Below are positions 45,710 through 56,152 of a stretch of 64,000 nucleotides of DNA, piece after piece. Both the position numbers and the translations under genes were made by a program. Positions within the stretch are counted from its first letter, which is position 1, and each line of letters begins with the position of its first letter. The notes under the pieces are model-generated. The model saw only the letters and a list, made by a program, of their open reading frames with translations, had not been told where the DNA came from and searched no databases. Origin of the DNA: Isoetes taiwanensis (lineage: Eukaryota; Streptophyta; Lycopodiopsida; Isoetales; Isoetaceae); contig JAJEKV010000567.1 in the NCBI GenBank assembly GCA_021234155.1, positions 62,001 through 126,000 on the forward strand, in the 5' to 3' direction.

Positions 45710-47010
45710 CCTTGGCTGGATAACGGGTATTTGGCTGATAATGGGGATCGAGCATGTCAGCATCGGTCTTGGACAACGCGTCGATGGTTTCTAAGTCAGT
45801 AATGCGCGCTTTTGCCCGCACGGACCGCCGGGCGGTTCTAGGTCGCTGCCGCTACATTCGCTAATAACGGGGTACTTGGCCGATAATGGGGGGGACACAT
45901 CGCCGCAGTCCTAGGACGGGCGATGGTTTGGTTTCCCATCGCCGCCTGCTCATCTGTTCGACCGCCTGGCGTTTCAGCCCGGCTGCACACGCCTACTGAT
46001 AACGGGGTATTTTGGCCGATAACAAGGGACCATTACATCATCAGGGGTGGGTCTTGAACAGCTGCGTCGGAGATGGTTTACACGCCGCCACGCGCTCTTT
46101 TGCTCAAGGCTGGACCGCCTCGGGCGTGGGTTTCTGTGTCCGCTGCCATTTCGGGCCGTTAACGGGATAATTTGGCTGATACGATGGGGACTGGATACAT
46201 CAGCACGAAGTCTTGGCCGGCGTCGCCCGAGATGGTTTCCACGCCAGCAACAATCGCTTTGCCCGGGCTCTCTAGGTCAGCGCCGCGCCTCGGTGACACC
46301 GTGCCAGGCTGATAAACGGGGTGCCAGGTTGATAACGGGGACTGACATGTCAGCGCAGGGCCCCGGACGGCGCCTGGGATGGTTTCCACGCCAACAATGC
46401 TCTTTTGCCGCGCGGACGCCCGGGGCGTTTAGGTCTGGAAGCCCGTCAGCGCCGATAACGGGAGTTTTGGCTGATAACGGGGTGACATATCAGCATGCAT
46501 TTTGAATTGGCGTGCGAAGATGGTTTTCCACGTCAGCAACGCACCCTTGCCCGCTTCGGCGCCAGATTTCTGTTCGCCAGCGTGATCAGCCCGGGCGACT
46601 CTACCCGACGTCGGCGCGTGCCTCGGCTGATAGCGGGTTTCGGGCGATGCCGGGGCCTGACACGCCATCACGGGTCTTGGATGGCGTGCCAAGATGGTTT
46701 CAGGTCAGCAACGCGCCCTTGCCTCGCCCGGTCCCGCGTTTGCCTCGCCGGGACCGCCCGGGCGACTTTAGGCCCGTCGCGCCCGCCATGGCTGATAACG
46801 GGCTATGGCTGATAACGGGGACCTGGACGCATCAGCAAAGGCCCTGCATAACGCGGTCGGGATGGCCTGCCACGCCCCTCGCCCGATGACTTGGTGCCAC
46901 ACCGAGGCGGTATCCACCGCGCAAACTTGACCGGGCGTCTGCGGGGCTCGAGGGTTTGCCTTGGCGACAACGCTCCGGTTGATAACGGGGGTGCTGACAA
47001 TAGGTGCCTA
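45710..47010. repeat. degenerate GC-rich tandem array, ~150 bp unit, about nine copies
   Basis: A GGCTGATAACGGGG-type start recurs near 45720, 45862, 46003, 46158, 46311, 46455, 46629, 46792 and 46979 (spacings 141-187 bp). Each unit then has GACATGTCAGC-like text, a CTTGGACGGCG-like block, GATGGTTTCCACGCCAGCAA, CGCCCTTTGCCCG and GGACCGCC(C/G)GGGCG. Several open frames inside are by-products of the GC-rich repeats. High divergence points to an old array or one decaying by CpG mutation and small indels. Confidence 0.75.
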
Positions 47011-47369
47011 TTTGGCGCCGCGATGGAATGTCCGATTGGCGGGGGAGCCTGCCACCTATAAGCTTCTTTGCACGCCCCTTTCTATCCATGCCGCCGATTC
47101 AAACTCAGAGCCTCCTTTATATGGTAGTACTTTTGACATAAAAGTGTGGGGGCATACACAAAACTGGGGGATAGTGGAAGGGGCAGTTTGCACTTGGTCT
47201 TGGGCAACTTAGTACAACTGTCGACTTGGAAGCGGTTTGCTCACTCGGTTTTAGCTACCCACGGGGTTGCTCTAGCCTTTGTGCACCTTAGTACGGATCG
47301 TTTGGCTACTCCAAAACGCATTGCCAATGCACCCCCTTTTCAGCTCTTGGATCCTTGTTGCCCGTTGGT
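47011..47369. other. spacer between two arrays
   Basis: A GGGGGCATACACAAAACTGG piece resembles LTR-type text. No gene is recognised. Confidence 0.3.
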
Positions 47370-48232
47370 TGGTTCCGTTGGTCGGTTTGGTTGGTCGGTT
47401 TAGTCGGTTGGTTCCCAGTCAAAAGGCTCCTCCGTTTGGTCACCTCCCAGGTTGGTTTAAATTTGGCACTTAGTAGAAAACCCACTTAAGATCCCAACTT
47501 GGGTTGGTCATGACTGGTCGGTTCCTTTCCTCGGTCAGTCAGGTTAGTCGGCTCCCCACCCGACTGGTTGGTTCCGTTGGTCGGTTTGGTTGGTCGGTTA
47601 GTCGGTTGGTTCCCCACGTGAAGGCTCATCTGTTTTGGTCACCTCCGGTTGGTTTCATTTGGGCACTTAGTAGAAAACCCACTTAAGATCCCAACTTGGG
47701 TTGGTCATGGTAGTCGGTTCCCTTTCCCTCGGTCCCTCCGGTTAGTCGGCTGCCCACCCGACTGGTTGGTTCCGTTGGTCGTTTTGGTTGGTCGGCTAGT
47801 CGGTTGGTTCCATATGAAGGCACCTCGGTTTTGGTCACCTCCGGTTGGTTTCGGCTAGGCACTTAGTAGAAAACCCACTTAAGATCCCAACTTGGGTTGG
47901 TCATGACTGGTCGGTTCCCCTTCCCTCGGTCCCTCCGGTTAGTCGGCTGCCCACCCGACTGGTTGGTTCCGTTGGTCGTTTTGGTTGGTTGGCTAGTCGG
48001 TTGGTTCCCTGTGAAGGCACTTCGGTTTTGGTCACCTCCGGTTGGTTTCGGCTGGGCACTTAGTAGAAAACCCACTTAAGATCCCAACTTGGGTTGGTCA
48101 TGGAGTCGGTTCCCCTTCCCTCGGTCCCTCCGGTTAGTCGGCTCCCCACCCGACTGGTTGGTTCCGTTGGTCGTTTTGGTTGGTCGGCTAGTCGGTGTGT
48201 TCCCTGTGAAGGCACCTCGGTTTTGGTCAAAT
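47370..48232. repeat. 197 bp satellite array, about 4.4 copies
   Basis: CACTTAGTAGAAAACCCACT is at 47467, 47664, 47860 and 48057, giving spacings of 197, 196 and 197 bp. Each is followed by TAAGATCCCAACTTGGGTTG and a (GTTGGTCG)n-like stretch that is itself a short internal repeat. The units are highly similar, much more so than the array to its left, so this amplification is younger. Open frames across it are repeat artefacts. Its right edge cuts into a Helitron helicase fragment. Confidence 0.85.
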
Positions 48233-48570
48233 GGCAATGGTATGGAAGCCGAATGCCTTTCTTGGGTTACATGAAAATTGGCATTGTCAAATCTCTTGTA
48301 AATGTAACTATAAAGGTAGGAGATTACATGGACCGTGGATGCAATGTCCACCATAATGTGACAATCTAGTTCATGAAGAAGAAAGGCGTTATAGGGTACC
48401 ACCCATGCATCGTCTATACTCCTTCTTCTGTACTGCACGTAACCTTTTGAATCAAGGTACGTCGTTGGGTTGACGTCCTTTGGGTACTTATAACAGCATG
48501 GAGCATTATTTGAAGAGCACCTATGTGTGTGTCTATCATGAATTTTTGGACCTTCGCACCTCTTATTCAA
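48232..48570 (-). pseudogene. Helitron helicase-like protein fragment
   Basis: The - strand frame, about 118 residues, reads CSSNNAPCCYKYPKDVNP and GYVQYRRRSIDDAWVVPYNA, then LDCHIMVDIAS and ISYLYSYIYK. This is the conserved stretch after the Rep-like nuclease in Helitron RepHel proteins, usually C.+.+PK.F...T...DGYP.YRRR...DN.WVVPYN..L...+CHINVE......KYLYKYIYKG. It precedes the Pif1 helicase half, which is absent here. The frame is open over the whole fragment but is fused at its C-terminal side to the satellite array. It is a truncated remnant of an autonomous Helitron. Confidence 0.75.
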
Positions 48571-48662
48571 TAGTCAATACATTCATTTTTTATTTGTTAA
48601 ACAACTTCATATATTTTGAATGTTTCGAATTCTTGATTGTAAACAAAGGTATATTTTGATTA

Positions 48663-48860
48663 TTTTGAATTCTTGATATTAAAACAAAGGCATTGAAAAA
48701 AATAATGATTATCCTTGGAATTATTGAATGAAAGAAACAGATATACAGCAAGAAACATATTTTGAATTCTTGATAGTAAACAAAGGCAGAGCAAAATAAT
48801 ATGATCATCCTTGGTATTATTGAATGAAAGAAACAGATACACAGCAAGAAACAGACCATA
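48663..48860. repeat. tandem duplication, 97 bp unit, two copies
   Basis: TTTTGAATTCTTGATA is at 48663 and 48760, each followed by AACAAAGGCA, ATTATTGAATGAAAGAAACAG and ACAGCAAGAAACA. A third partial match lies at about 48614. Confidence 0.7.
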
Positions 48861-49204
48861 GCCTAGCCGCCCTTTTCTACATCTTTGCAAGTTTAAACCA
48901 GGCGTGGCCATAGCCGCTTCCAGTGCAGTGCTTGAACACAGTGAAGTCCCTGTTTTAAATAAATAGATAGATGTTATGAGTGATCTAAAGGAAAAAATCA
49001 AAAGGAAAAAGAAAGGAAGAATCTGAGGAAAAGCCCCACCGGATCTTAAGGCAACAGACCTTAAGGCTGCAATAGATCCGGCAAGAAGGTCCAGGGAGTT
49101 TGGCTTGGGGAACGTTGCTGCATGTCAAGACCTATAGTTTTGTTCGCCACCAAGACTGCTCTGCTACGCAATACCAAGACTGCTCTGCTCTGCTCTATTC
49201 GCGA

Positions 49205-49516
49205 AATATGATCGTAATATGTTCGCCTAAGGTTTTGAGGGAATATTGAACCTCTATACGGCTTTATCTAAGATTTTAGAATATGAAATACAGGGGCTCG
49301 AACCTCTACCAAAATAAATAATTCAATGTCTTAATAAGACGACTATAACCAATATACCCAGTGAGCTAATGTAATTATTTTCTATCTTGAATCTCAATTT
49401 TTTTTTATTATTATTTTTTTAATAACAATCCATTTAATTGTTTTAGGGATATATGGCCTATGCTTTTAGAAATTGTTATTTTTACATCCATATCAAATCC
49501 CCCTAAAACCCCCTGT
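49205..49516 (-). mobile_element. tRNA-like SINE candidate, copy 1
   Basis: On the - strand it starts AACAGGGGGTTTTAGGGGGA, then GATTTGATATGGATGTAAAA, and further on TTAGCTCACTGGGTATATTG (A-box-like; TAGCTCACTGGG matches the Pol III A box at 11 of 12 defined positions) and GAGGTTCGAGCCCC (49293-49306), a perfect Pol III B box. It is a close relative of 62190-62495 in the opposite orientation. Unlike a normal tRNA gene the A and B boxes do not sit in a complete cloverleaf, and ~140 bp precede the A box. Confidence 0.55.
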
Positions 49517-49820
49517 TCATATTGGATTTGCAGGTGGACCTTGACTGTTAAAGAACAAAAGATTTAACATCCACAGAAGACCCATAAGGTCTATAAGACC
49601 AAGAACGTACAAATTTGTGGATTTGCAAGCAGGACGATAGCCTGCAAGACACTAACATCTATCACCAGGAAACCAATTCAAATTTCAACAATAATTTCTA
49701 GGAAAATGATCGAAGCCATCTTAGCTTCTCTGGAGTGAGCAGGCATCATTTTCTAGACAGAGAAGACAAAGCATTTCAAATCAGAAGATCCATAGGAAGC
49801 AGATTTTATTGTTAAAGTTA
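49517..49820. other. interval before the copia element
   Basis: AT-rich, no gene seen. Confidence 0.35.
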
Positions 49821-49825
49821 GGTGT

Positions 49826-50171
49826 TGATAGAACTAGTGCAAAACCAGCACAAACCCGCAAGATCGACTCAAGAGATAGAATAGAAGACAAGAACAAATC
49901 TATTGAGAAAAGCAATAGGAAATACAATCTCTACTTCTGAGCATTGCATAGTACATAACGTACAATCAATATATACAACGGGTGAGACTAAGAATAGTAG
50001 TCTCACCGTTTAACCACCGCCCACTAATTCGATTAATCGATTTAGGGTCGGTGCTCGATCGACAAAGTCTTCATACGTACATTTCAGCACCTTCTCAGCA
50101 GCTGTGTGCTAAGTGTTGAACCACTGCTGTTTCAGCACATTATGCTTAGTCAACATATTTATATTCCAACA
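49826..50171 (-). repeat. copia 3' LTR (346 bp)
   Basis: Begins (in - orientation) TGTTGGAATATAAATATG and ends TTCTATCA; TG...CA ends are intact. It contains a GGTGAGACTA...TAGTCTCACC inverted repeat (about 49980-50006) that is broken by a deletion in the other LTR. Confidence 0.9.
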
Positions 50172-50180
50172 CTCTCCCTT
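50172..50180 (-). promoter_or_regulatory. polypurine tract
   Basis: AAGGGAGAG on the - strand directly precedes the TGTTGG start of the 3' LTR, the expected position of the plus-strand primer. Confidence 0.8.
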
Positions 50181-50880
50181 AAATGTTGCTGACTAAGCAG
50201 AAGAAAATCAGCTGAAACCAAGGTAATCCTTCTCTCCCTTCAGCTGCAATTTCTTCATGCCCAAGCTCTCCTTCACATTGACTGAACTTAGATCCAACTA
50301 ATGGTTTGGTAAAGCCATCAACAAACTGATCCTGTGAGGAGCAATGAACAAGTTGAGAAGATCCCATTTGGATCTGCTCACGGACAAAGCACAAGTGGGT
50401 GTCAAGGTGTTTTGTCTTTGGGTGGTACTTAGCATCCTTGGCAAGATGGATGGTACTTGTGTTGTCACACAATATAACGGTAGGATGGAGGTACCGGCAG
50501 ATCTGTCCACAAATGTTTAAGCCACAATAATTCTCGTGATCCCAACACCGAGTGCTTTGAATTCCGCCTCGGCCTGTGGTGCGATTGATGCTTGTAAGAC
50601 TGTCTTTTGGACAACCAAAGTCGCACGTTAGGCCCTATGAGCGTGACCATCCTGTTGTGGACCTCCCGCTATCATGACAATTAGCATGATGCATCAACAA
50701 AGACTTTCAGCTGGAAATCGGAGGACCTCTCCGATAAAAGAGACCTTCTGTGAAGTCCCTTCGTGATATGCCGCCAGTCTTTTAGCAGCCTTCAAAGGCG
50801 GCGCACGGGATTGCTCATGAATCTGCCAAGACTCCCACAAAGAAAAGAGATATCAGTCCAGTGATCAGAGATATATTAAC
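50181..50880 (-). pseudogene. copia RNase H, broken
   Basis: Frame 50472-50179 reads CDNTSTIHLAKDAKYHPKTK and then HLDTHLCFVREQI and DQFVDGFTKPL, the C-terminal RNase H block of copia elements (CDN.SAI.LAKNP.FH.RTKHI...HFVRE). 50510-50298 and 50650-50465 are the same region in other frames. RNase H removes the RNA strand of the hybrid. Small indels shift the frame at several points. Confidence 0.85.
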
Positions 50881-50884
50881 GCCC

Positions 50885-51960
50885 CTACCAAGCTTCTCGA
50901 TAGAGTGTGGGATCACACTCCTCACCATCGAAATCAAGCTCAAGCCTTGTGCCACGGATCAAAAGGACTTGCCACGACCTTGCAATCTTGCATACAATCA
51001 TTGAACATTTCTTTGATATATTTCGGCGAGAAAGATAGATGCCATCGAGTGCCGCCACACTTCTACACCTAAACGGTAAAGAATGCATAAGGCCAAGGTC
51101 GGTCATCTCGAAAGGACGAAGATAACTTCAACCCGGTGTAGAAATCAGCACATCAAAGATCTCCTCGTGATGATCAAATCATCAACATACAAAACCACAA
51201 CGCACATTCGGCCTTCATGTGATTTTGTAATAAAGATTGGGGTCTCTTTGCACTTCACTGAAACCCTCGCCAAGAAAGAAAGCATTGATTTTAAGCATGC
51301 CAACATCTTGGAGCCTGCTTCAAGCCATAAATGCTTTTCTTCAAATGACAAACCAGGTGCTCCTTCCCTTGAACAACAAATCCTAGAGGTTGAGTCATAT
51401 AGACCTCGCCCTCTAAATCACCATTCAAAAAGCGGACTTAATGTCCATTTGAAACATTAACCAACCTTTCATCGCAAAGAACAGCTATAACCGATCTAAT
51501 AGTGGACATTCGGCTCACGGAGCAAAGATTTCATCATAATCTAAGCCTTCTTTACGTGCAAAACCCTTGGCTACAAGTCTAGCTTTGTGCTTTGAAATCG
51601 TCCCATCGGATGAAATTTGGTTCTAAACACCCACTTTACGACCCAATAACGTGCTTATCGGTTTGGGAGTTCAACCAATTCCCATGTGCCTTGCTTCAAA
51701 CAATTGAGAGTATTCTTCTTCCATTGCATGCCGCCACCTGCAGATCACTAGCCGCTTCATGAAAGGTTTGTGGATCAACATGATCCGGACCTTTGCCATT
51801 AAGGCAAGATTACATGATCCATTAAACTTCTCCCTGTTTCTCCATCCGATCGGGCGTCTTTGATCTCCTAGGTTCAACAATAGGTACAATAGGTGCTGCA
51901 ACCGGTTCTGCAACAATTTGTTTCTCCTTGAGACGTGCTGATCTCCTAGGTTCAACAACA
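50885..51960 (-). pseudogene. copia reverse transcriptase, broken
   Basis: Pieces in - strand order: RHAMEEEYSQLFEA (about 51720-51675, the usual W..AM..E+.+L), FLARVSVKCKETPIFITKS and VVVLYVDDLIITR (51351-51145) and MTDLGLMH (51106-51083). YVDDLI holds both catalytic Asp residues and is intact. Frameshifts separate the blocks. Confidence 0.85.
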
Positions 51961-52442
51961 GGGATATAGCAGGTGCTACAATAGGTCTTTGTAACAGTCT
52001 TTGGATCAGGTGCTCACATTACCTTCATGTGTCTTTGGACTCCTCCGAAAGGAACCAACTGCGCTCATGGACCATAGGGCGAGTGGGATTGGGATCATCC
52101 GTGCCACTACTTCGGGCAAATGTGAGTTCCTTTGGAGAAACCACTAGAGAGGGAGAGAAAGGTCTACTAGCAGTTGCTATCGGATCTCCAACATCCAAGT
52201 CAGCTTTGTCATTGTGTGGCGCAGGAGAATCACTTGAAGATATACCATCATACCACGGCATCTTCAACGTGCAATAACCCGCTTGTTGGAAGGATCATAC
52301 AACTTGTAACCTTTTTCGATTTTACGGATACCCAATAAAGATGGCTTTGACAGCCATTTTTTGTCATGCAACTTCCCATACTTTTCAGCTTCTCGGTATG
52401 GAAGCATAAGCCAAGCATCCAAACACCCTCAAATGAGATACA

Positions 52443-53059
52443 TCACGGTTTCATTCTCCAAAATGCTTCATAAGGAGTCACATCTGGATCAGCCTTAGTA
52501 GGCGACCTATTTGCCAAATATAACATCCTCTGCCTCTCGCCAAAAGATTGAGGGGTTGCTTGCTGACTCATCATAGATCTTGCCAAATCAAGCAAAGATC
52601 TATTCCTCCTTTCAGCTACACCATTTTGTGGATGAACATAAGGAATGATTAACTGTCTTTCAATACCTTCTTCCATGAGAAACTCATCAAAGGCATTAGA
52701 AACATATTCACCTCCATTGTCACTTCTCAACTTTTTGATTACTAACCACGCTTTTTATTTCTTTGCTTTGAAGGCCTTGAACTTGCCAAGCACCTCAGTT
52801 TGATTGCAAAGTATACACCCAAGTGTACCCTACTGAAATCATCAATCAGGGTCAAAAATACCTCTTTCCACCTAGCGAAACATCGGGCATATAGCACAAA
52901 TCGAATGCGGCGGCTCAAGAGGTTGAGTTGTTTTCGATGAATAACAACGTGGAAAAGGTGTTGAGGTTGCTTTCCGAGATGGCACGCAACACACTCAAGC
53001 TTGACACATTTCGGAGAGGGAATACGTAACCATCTTGTTCTTGTACAAAGCATATGCAA
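52443..53059 (-). pseudogene. copia integrase, broken
   Basis: Frame 53059-52742 carries CVACHLGKQ (end of the HHCC zinc-binding domain) and FLTLIDDFSR (first catalytic Asp). Frame 52730-52443 begins MRSDNGGEYVSNAFDEFLME and continues with IPYVHPQNGVAERRNRSLLD, which holds the second Asp and the catalytic Glu in NGVAERRN. The DDE triad is therefore preserved, but across a frameshift. Confidence 0.88.
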
Positions 53060-53459
53060 AGATTGCCTCTAACATGACCAAAGCGAGGCATGCCACGGAT
53101 GCTCGGTAGTCAAGTCGGCACATACAAGACCATGTTGAATCTTATGAATGAACCATCAAAGACATACAAGCCATTGCGGCGTCCAGCATTGCCATGAGCT
53201 GCAGACTTTTCAAGTCAATTCCTTCAAAGTGGATTTACGCCCGGCCAGATAGGCTTTTCCATTTCGAGAACAATGTAATGGCTGCTTTATCAAATTCGGC
53301 ATTGTGGGACATGATATTAGGCTATGTCAGGAGCAAACATGACATTCCTCACCTTACTAACTACATCGTCCATGCAATTGAAAAGCTACAATCCCCTTTC
53401 TGTGATAGGAAGAGAATATCCATCACCCATCTTCACATCACCTCGGATCGAGGTTCAAG

Positions 53460-53525
53460 TTGAGAAAACACATCCGAATCTCGAAGAAGATGAACCGTGG
53501 CCCCCGAGTCCAAAATCCGGTCCTT
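53460..53525 (-). pseudogene. copia aspartic protease active site
   Basis: The - strand reads RILDSGATVHLLRDSDVFS. DSGAT with the following VHL is the copia protease active site (WILDSGAS.HM). The remainder of the domain (MGDGYSLPI near 53430) follows. It would cut the polyprotein. Confidence 0.75.
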
Positions 53526-53699
53526 ACGTAAGGTCTTTGGCCGTTCTTTGCAAGATTCAGGATATTCAGCATCAAAAGTGGCACATGCAACAAGCACTTG
53601 TCTCTCCCCTTAGAGTTGATTCTGGCATTGCTTTCGTGTCGACACCCTTTGAGCTTTTCTTCTCCTTCTTACAACTCGAATCCGTAGTGACCCTTTTCA

Positions 53700-54600
53700 C
53701 CACAATTCCAAAGACTTGAACTCCTTGGATTTCTTACCTTCAGGACTTCACATTTTTCGACTTCCTAGAGTCTTTGCTATCAGCAAACTTCTTCTTAGTG
53801 TCGGCCCAGAAGTAGACACAAAATTAGCATGGTCCACTCTCCCATCCTTTGCTTCACGCACCAACTCCTCTTGTTGCGGTAGAATGGTTACTTTGGCTAT
53901 ATCAATCTTCTCCTTGTACCTAATCTTCGAAGAGATAATATCATACGAAGGAGGAAGACCAACCAAGATATCTTGAATCAGCTATTTTTTCGACATAAAC
54001 ACTCCACCAGAAACCATGTAATCCAAGCGCCATTGCTTCATCCGAGTAAAGGTATCTTCGTGATGATTTGAAGTCACCTAGTTGGGCATGTCTCATTTTG
54101 TTCTGGATCAACATTTGGGTAGCCATACCTTTGCTATCAAGAGACTTCTCCAAATGAGACCACATCTCCTTAAACTCAGTAAAATGGTTGATTTCATGAC
54201 CAATTGTCTCTTCAGCCAACATTTTGACAAGAGCACAAGCTTTCGGGTTTATCCTGCCAAAGATCTAGCGACTTTAGTCTTGATAAAATCTTTATCAAAC
54301 AAAGCTCCCATGTCACTAAATATCAAATAATTCACCATGAACTTCTTCCAAGCATGGTAAGTATTACTAGTGAGCTTTGCATTCACAAAGCACCCACTAG
54401 AAAAGTTGAATCTTGAATTTTGTCACCAAAAAGGTCTTGGAAAACTCGAATCTCACACCAGAACTTGCTGGAAAATCCGAATCACTCTCCCAAAACGCTT
54501 CCTCCAGGCCAAAAAGCAAGAATCTTCTCCAATGCTGCAAATAAGAGTTTCCACCACCAAATCTCAGCCAAAGAACTCCTGGAAACAATGGCCAATCCAA
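53700..54600 (-). pseudogene. copia gag (UBN2 type), broken
   Basis: From the PBS inward the - strand shows KFMVNYLIFSDMGALFDKD near 54330, EFKEMWSHLEKSLDSKGMAT and LIQNKMRHAQLGD (54222-53941), and MVGLPPSYDIISSKIRYKEK (53966-53748). This is the gag-polypeptide/UBN2 pattern (W..L...Y...........L..+L...+M.......+..H+..F......L...G......+......L..LP.SY). No intact CCHC knuckle was found. Confidence 0.8.
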
Positions 54601-54645
54601 TTTGGATGCTTCTCCAATAGCTTGCTCTATTCTTCCCTCAAGAAA

Positions 54646-54658
54646 GCGTCTGATACCA
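54646..54658 (-). promoter_or_regulatory. primer binding site, tRNA-iMet type
   Basis: TGGTATCAGACGC on the - strand matches the common plant retrotransposon PBS TGGTATCAGAGC in its first ten bases, directly inside the 5' LTR. This site pairs with the 3' end of initiator-Met tRNA to prime minus-strand cDNA. Confidence 0.85.
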
Positions 54659-55011
54659 TGATAGAACTAGTGCAAAACCAGCACAAACCCGCAAGATCGA
54701 CTCAAGAGATAGAATAGAAGACAAGAACAAATCTATTGAGAAAAGCAATAGGAAATACAATCTCTACTCGAAAGCATTGCATAGTACATAACGCATAATC
54801 AATATATACAACGGGTGAGACTAAGAATAGTAGTTCACCGTTTAACCACCGCCACACTAATTCGACGACCGATTTAGAATTGATTGCTCGATCTTCGAAA
54901 AAGTCTTTGCCCGCCAGACATTTCAGCACCTTCTCGCCATTTGTGTGCTAAGTGTTTGAACCACTTCTTTGTCAAAGACATTATGCTTAGTCAAGATATT
55001 TATATTCCAAC
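54659..55011 (-). repeat. copia 5' LTR (353 bp)
   Basis: Same sequence family as 49826-50171. The terminal T of the 5' TG on the - strand is lost, so the LTR abuts the GGTGT duplication directly. Confidence 0.9.
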
Positions 55012-55016
55012 GGTGT

Positions 55017-56152
55017 ATTTAGAGACAAGAGAGATCTTACGTTAGTGAAGCCATGTTCAGTTATCGAACATTTGCTACTCCAATCCTTCTTGTCCGTAAG
55101 ATGAAGCACCGTGTTGCACAACCTTTTTTACAGAAGGGACCAGCCAAAGACACCGCAACAAAATGTTGTTTAAGTTAGATGAAGAGACTAATCATTCTTT
55201 ACATGACTCAAAAGAAAAAACGAGAAGTTGTGACAAGAAGAACCAGAAGAATCAGACCTATCAGGGCTCAAATCCGAACAAAATCCACCCTCTTAGCACT
55301 AGAAATCAGTGCCACTATCAGCCGCACTGGAAATCAAACGCCGCAGTCGGAATCGCTCCATGGCATTTCGGTCTATGTTGTTGGCATTTCGGGATGAAGA
55401 AATGAACACGAACAGGGGATGAAAGAATGAACAGGGTCAAGTGAAATCGTAAAAAACGGTTAGTACAGCGTAGTTCAAAAAAAAAACGGCGTTTTTGGCT
55501 TCCATTTTTGCAGTGTACCGTATTCCATATTTTATACGGTTTTTTTAAAATCTCCATATTTTCCATATTATACGTAAAATACGGCCGTTTTTGATAACTA
55601 TGATTAGTGCACAATATCATGTGTCTATTTAATTTAGAAATGTTTCTAATTTATTGAATCAATTTTACTTAGCAATTCTTTACTAATCTAAGCTTTTTAT
55701 AAGGGAAAATAATGGAGGTTACGTTCTTGTAATGCAAAGATAAGATCTTCAAAATAAGATGTAAAGTTTTAAAGTGCCATTAAAATCGTTGTAACATCTC
55801 TATCAGGAGCAAAGCGCGTGGCTCTTATTGAGAGTGACATAAAGGATAATAAAGTGCTAAAAATTTCTAGATTAAGCATGAATGGCCCAAAGTTATTCGT
55901 CCACGTGCACCCACAAACATGCGACATCCCGTCCTACAGATATTCAATGACATAAATTCCAAGTTCTAGGGCATAGTCAAGGTTGGTATTGGGTGGGCCT
56001 TGAAAAGGTTATTTCCTAGTAGTGTGTAAGTAGTTTAATCAGTCTTGATAGCATTTTCGAGGAACATTCCATTCCCTTCCTATGTAAAAGCCTTTGAATG
56101 CTTCCTTTTTCATCATCCATAAGTTCCAGGTTTTTTTTTTCTTTGCACCAGA
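55017..56152. other. interval upstream of the HMA gene
   Basis: Low-complexity A/G-rich frames at 55163-55405 and T/A-rich text from 55600. No gene is recognised. A T-rich run ends 20 bp before the HMA start codon. Confidence 0.35.

Larger units (their letters stand above)
49826..55011 (-). mobile_element. Ty1/copia LTR retrotransposon, near full length
   Basis: The element is 5186 bp with LTRs at 49826-50171 and 54659-55011, a PPT at 50172-50180, a PBS at 54646-54658, and on the - strand gag, protease, integrase, reverse transcriptase and RNase H in copia order. A GGTGT target duplication flanks it (49821-49825 and 55012-55016). The integrase lying before the RT assigns it to copia. The LTRs have clearly diverged (roughly 85-90% identical by eye, with small indels), and coding frames carry numerous frameshifts, so it is an old, inactive insertion. 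Confidence 0.92.

Noticed and set aside
45710-47010. Ribosomal DNA or spacer because of high GC
   Set aside because: No conserved rRNA segment is readable on either strand, and the sequence is explained as a tandem array.
47370-48232. Open frames of 60-80 codons repeated across the satellite
   Set aside because: They arise once per 197-bp unit because the unit lacks stops in one frame. The Trp/Arg/Val/Gly-rich text resembles no protein.
49293-49368. Functional tRNA gene
   Set aside because: The boxes are present, but no acceptor stem or full cloverleaf can be formed, and a second diverged copy shares long flanks, which fits a SINE better.
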